64,000 nucleotides of DNA, taken from the NCBI RefSeq assembly GCF_014193845.1, contig NZ_JACHZX010000001.1:744001-808000 (forward strand), given 5' to 3'. Below, one piece after another: positions 63,919-64,000 of this stretch (the stretch's first letter is position 1; every line of letters begins with the position of its first letter). The notes beneath the pieces are model-generated. The model was not told the origin of the DNA. It worked only from the letters and a program-made list of their open reading frames with translations, and searched no databases. Origin of the DNA: Sphingomonas sp. BK345. Lineage in GTDB: Bacteria; Pseudomonadota; Alphaproteobacteria; Sphingomonadales; Sphingomonadaceae. A program made the position numbers and the translations under genes.

Positions 63919-64000
63919 ACGGGGTAGGCCGGCGCCTCTAGGGGGTGGTCGGCGCCCTTGTCAACACGCATTTTCACGATCCTCGCCGCACTGCCGCATC

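Overview
The window looks like a piece of chromosome from a sphingomonad-type alphaproteobacterium (Sphingomonas or a close relative). The basis is the very high G+C, the alphaproteobacterial flagellar gene order, an RcGTA-type gene transfer agent cluster, two large TonB-dependent receptors, a DUF1013/TrcR-family protein and many dispersed intergenic palindromes. This placement is by inference; no search was run.

Layout. Positions 1-15633 are a flagellar region: motA (end only), motB, flgA, flgM, a flgN-like gene, a lytic transglycosylase, flhA, fliA, two tandem flagellins on the opposite strand, a sigma-54 activator and fliEFGHIJ. The regulatory sequences fit the genes. flgM and both flagellins share a CTAAA-N15-GTCGTTT motif that I read as the FliA (sigma-28) promoter, and the transglycosylase-flhA-fliA unit is preceded by a GG-N10-GC sigma-54 promoter that the activator encoded nearby could serve. 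Positions 15783-17845 hold a toxin-like gene with two immunity-like genes, the second broken by a one-base deletion. Then come a retropepsin-like protease, thrS, infC, a TonB-dependent receptor and an OmpA-family protein.

Positions 27318-43914 (minus strand) are a nearly complete gene transfer agent cluster, running from a terminase small subunit-like protein and TerL through portal, protease, capsid, tail and tail-tip genes to a DUF2793 protein. It has no integrase, repressor or lysis genes. It is interrupted by a low-affinity iron permease gene and several palindromic repeats. Positions 44065-61955 carry housekeeping and accessory genes: tRNA-Gly, a TonB-like protein and a siderophore receptor, an LpxH-like phosphoesterase with a glycosyltransferase, a MerR regulator divergent from a cation transporter, a TrcR-like protein, an exonuclease, rph-rdgB, a PQQ glucose dehydrogenase, an SDR and a CAP-domain protein.

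Positions 62220-63918 hold a second, degraded toxin-like locus beside tRNA-Leu. Both toxin loci share an N-terminal module of 59 residues (48 identical) ending in FNPWHDPRDGRFTS-x-PGG, preceded by a 44-bp leader that is 43/44 identical, while the rest of each protein is unrelated. A third, orphan fragment resembles the C-terminal tip of the first toxin. I consider this candidate toxin/immunity family the most interesting content of the window.
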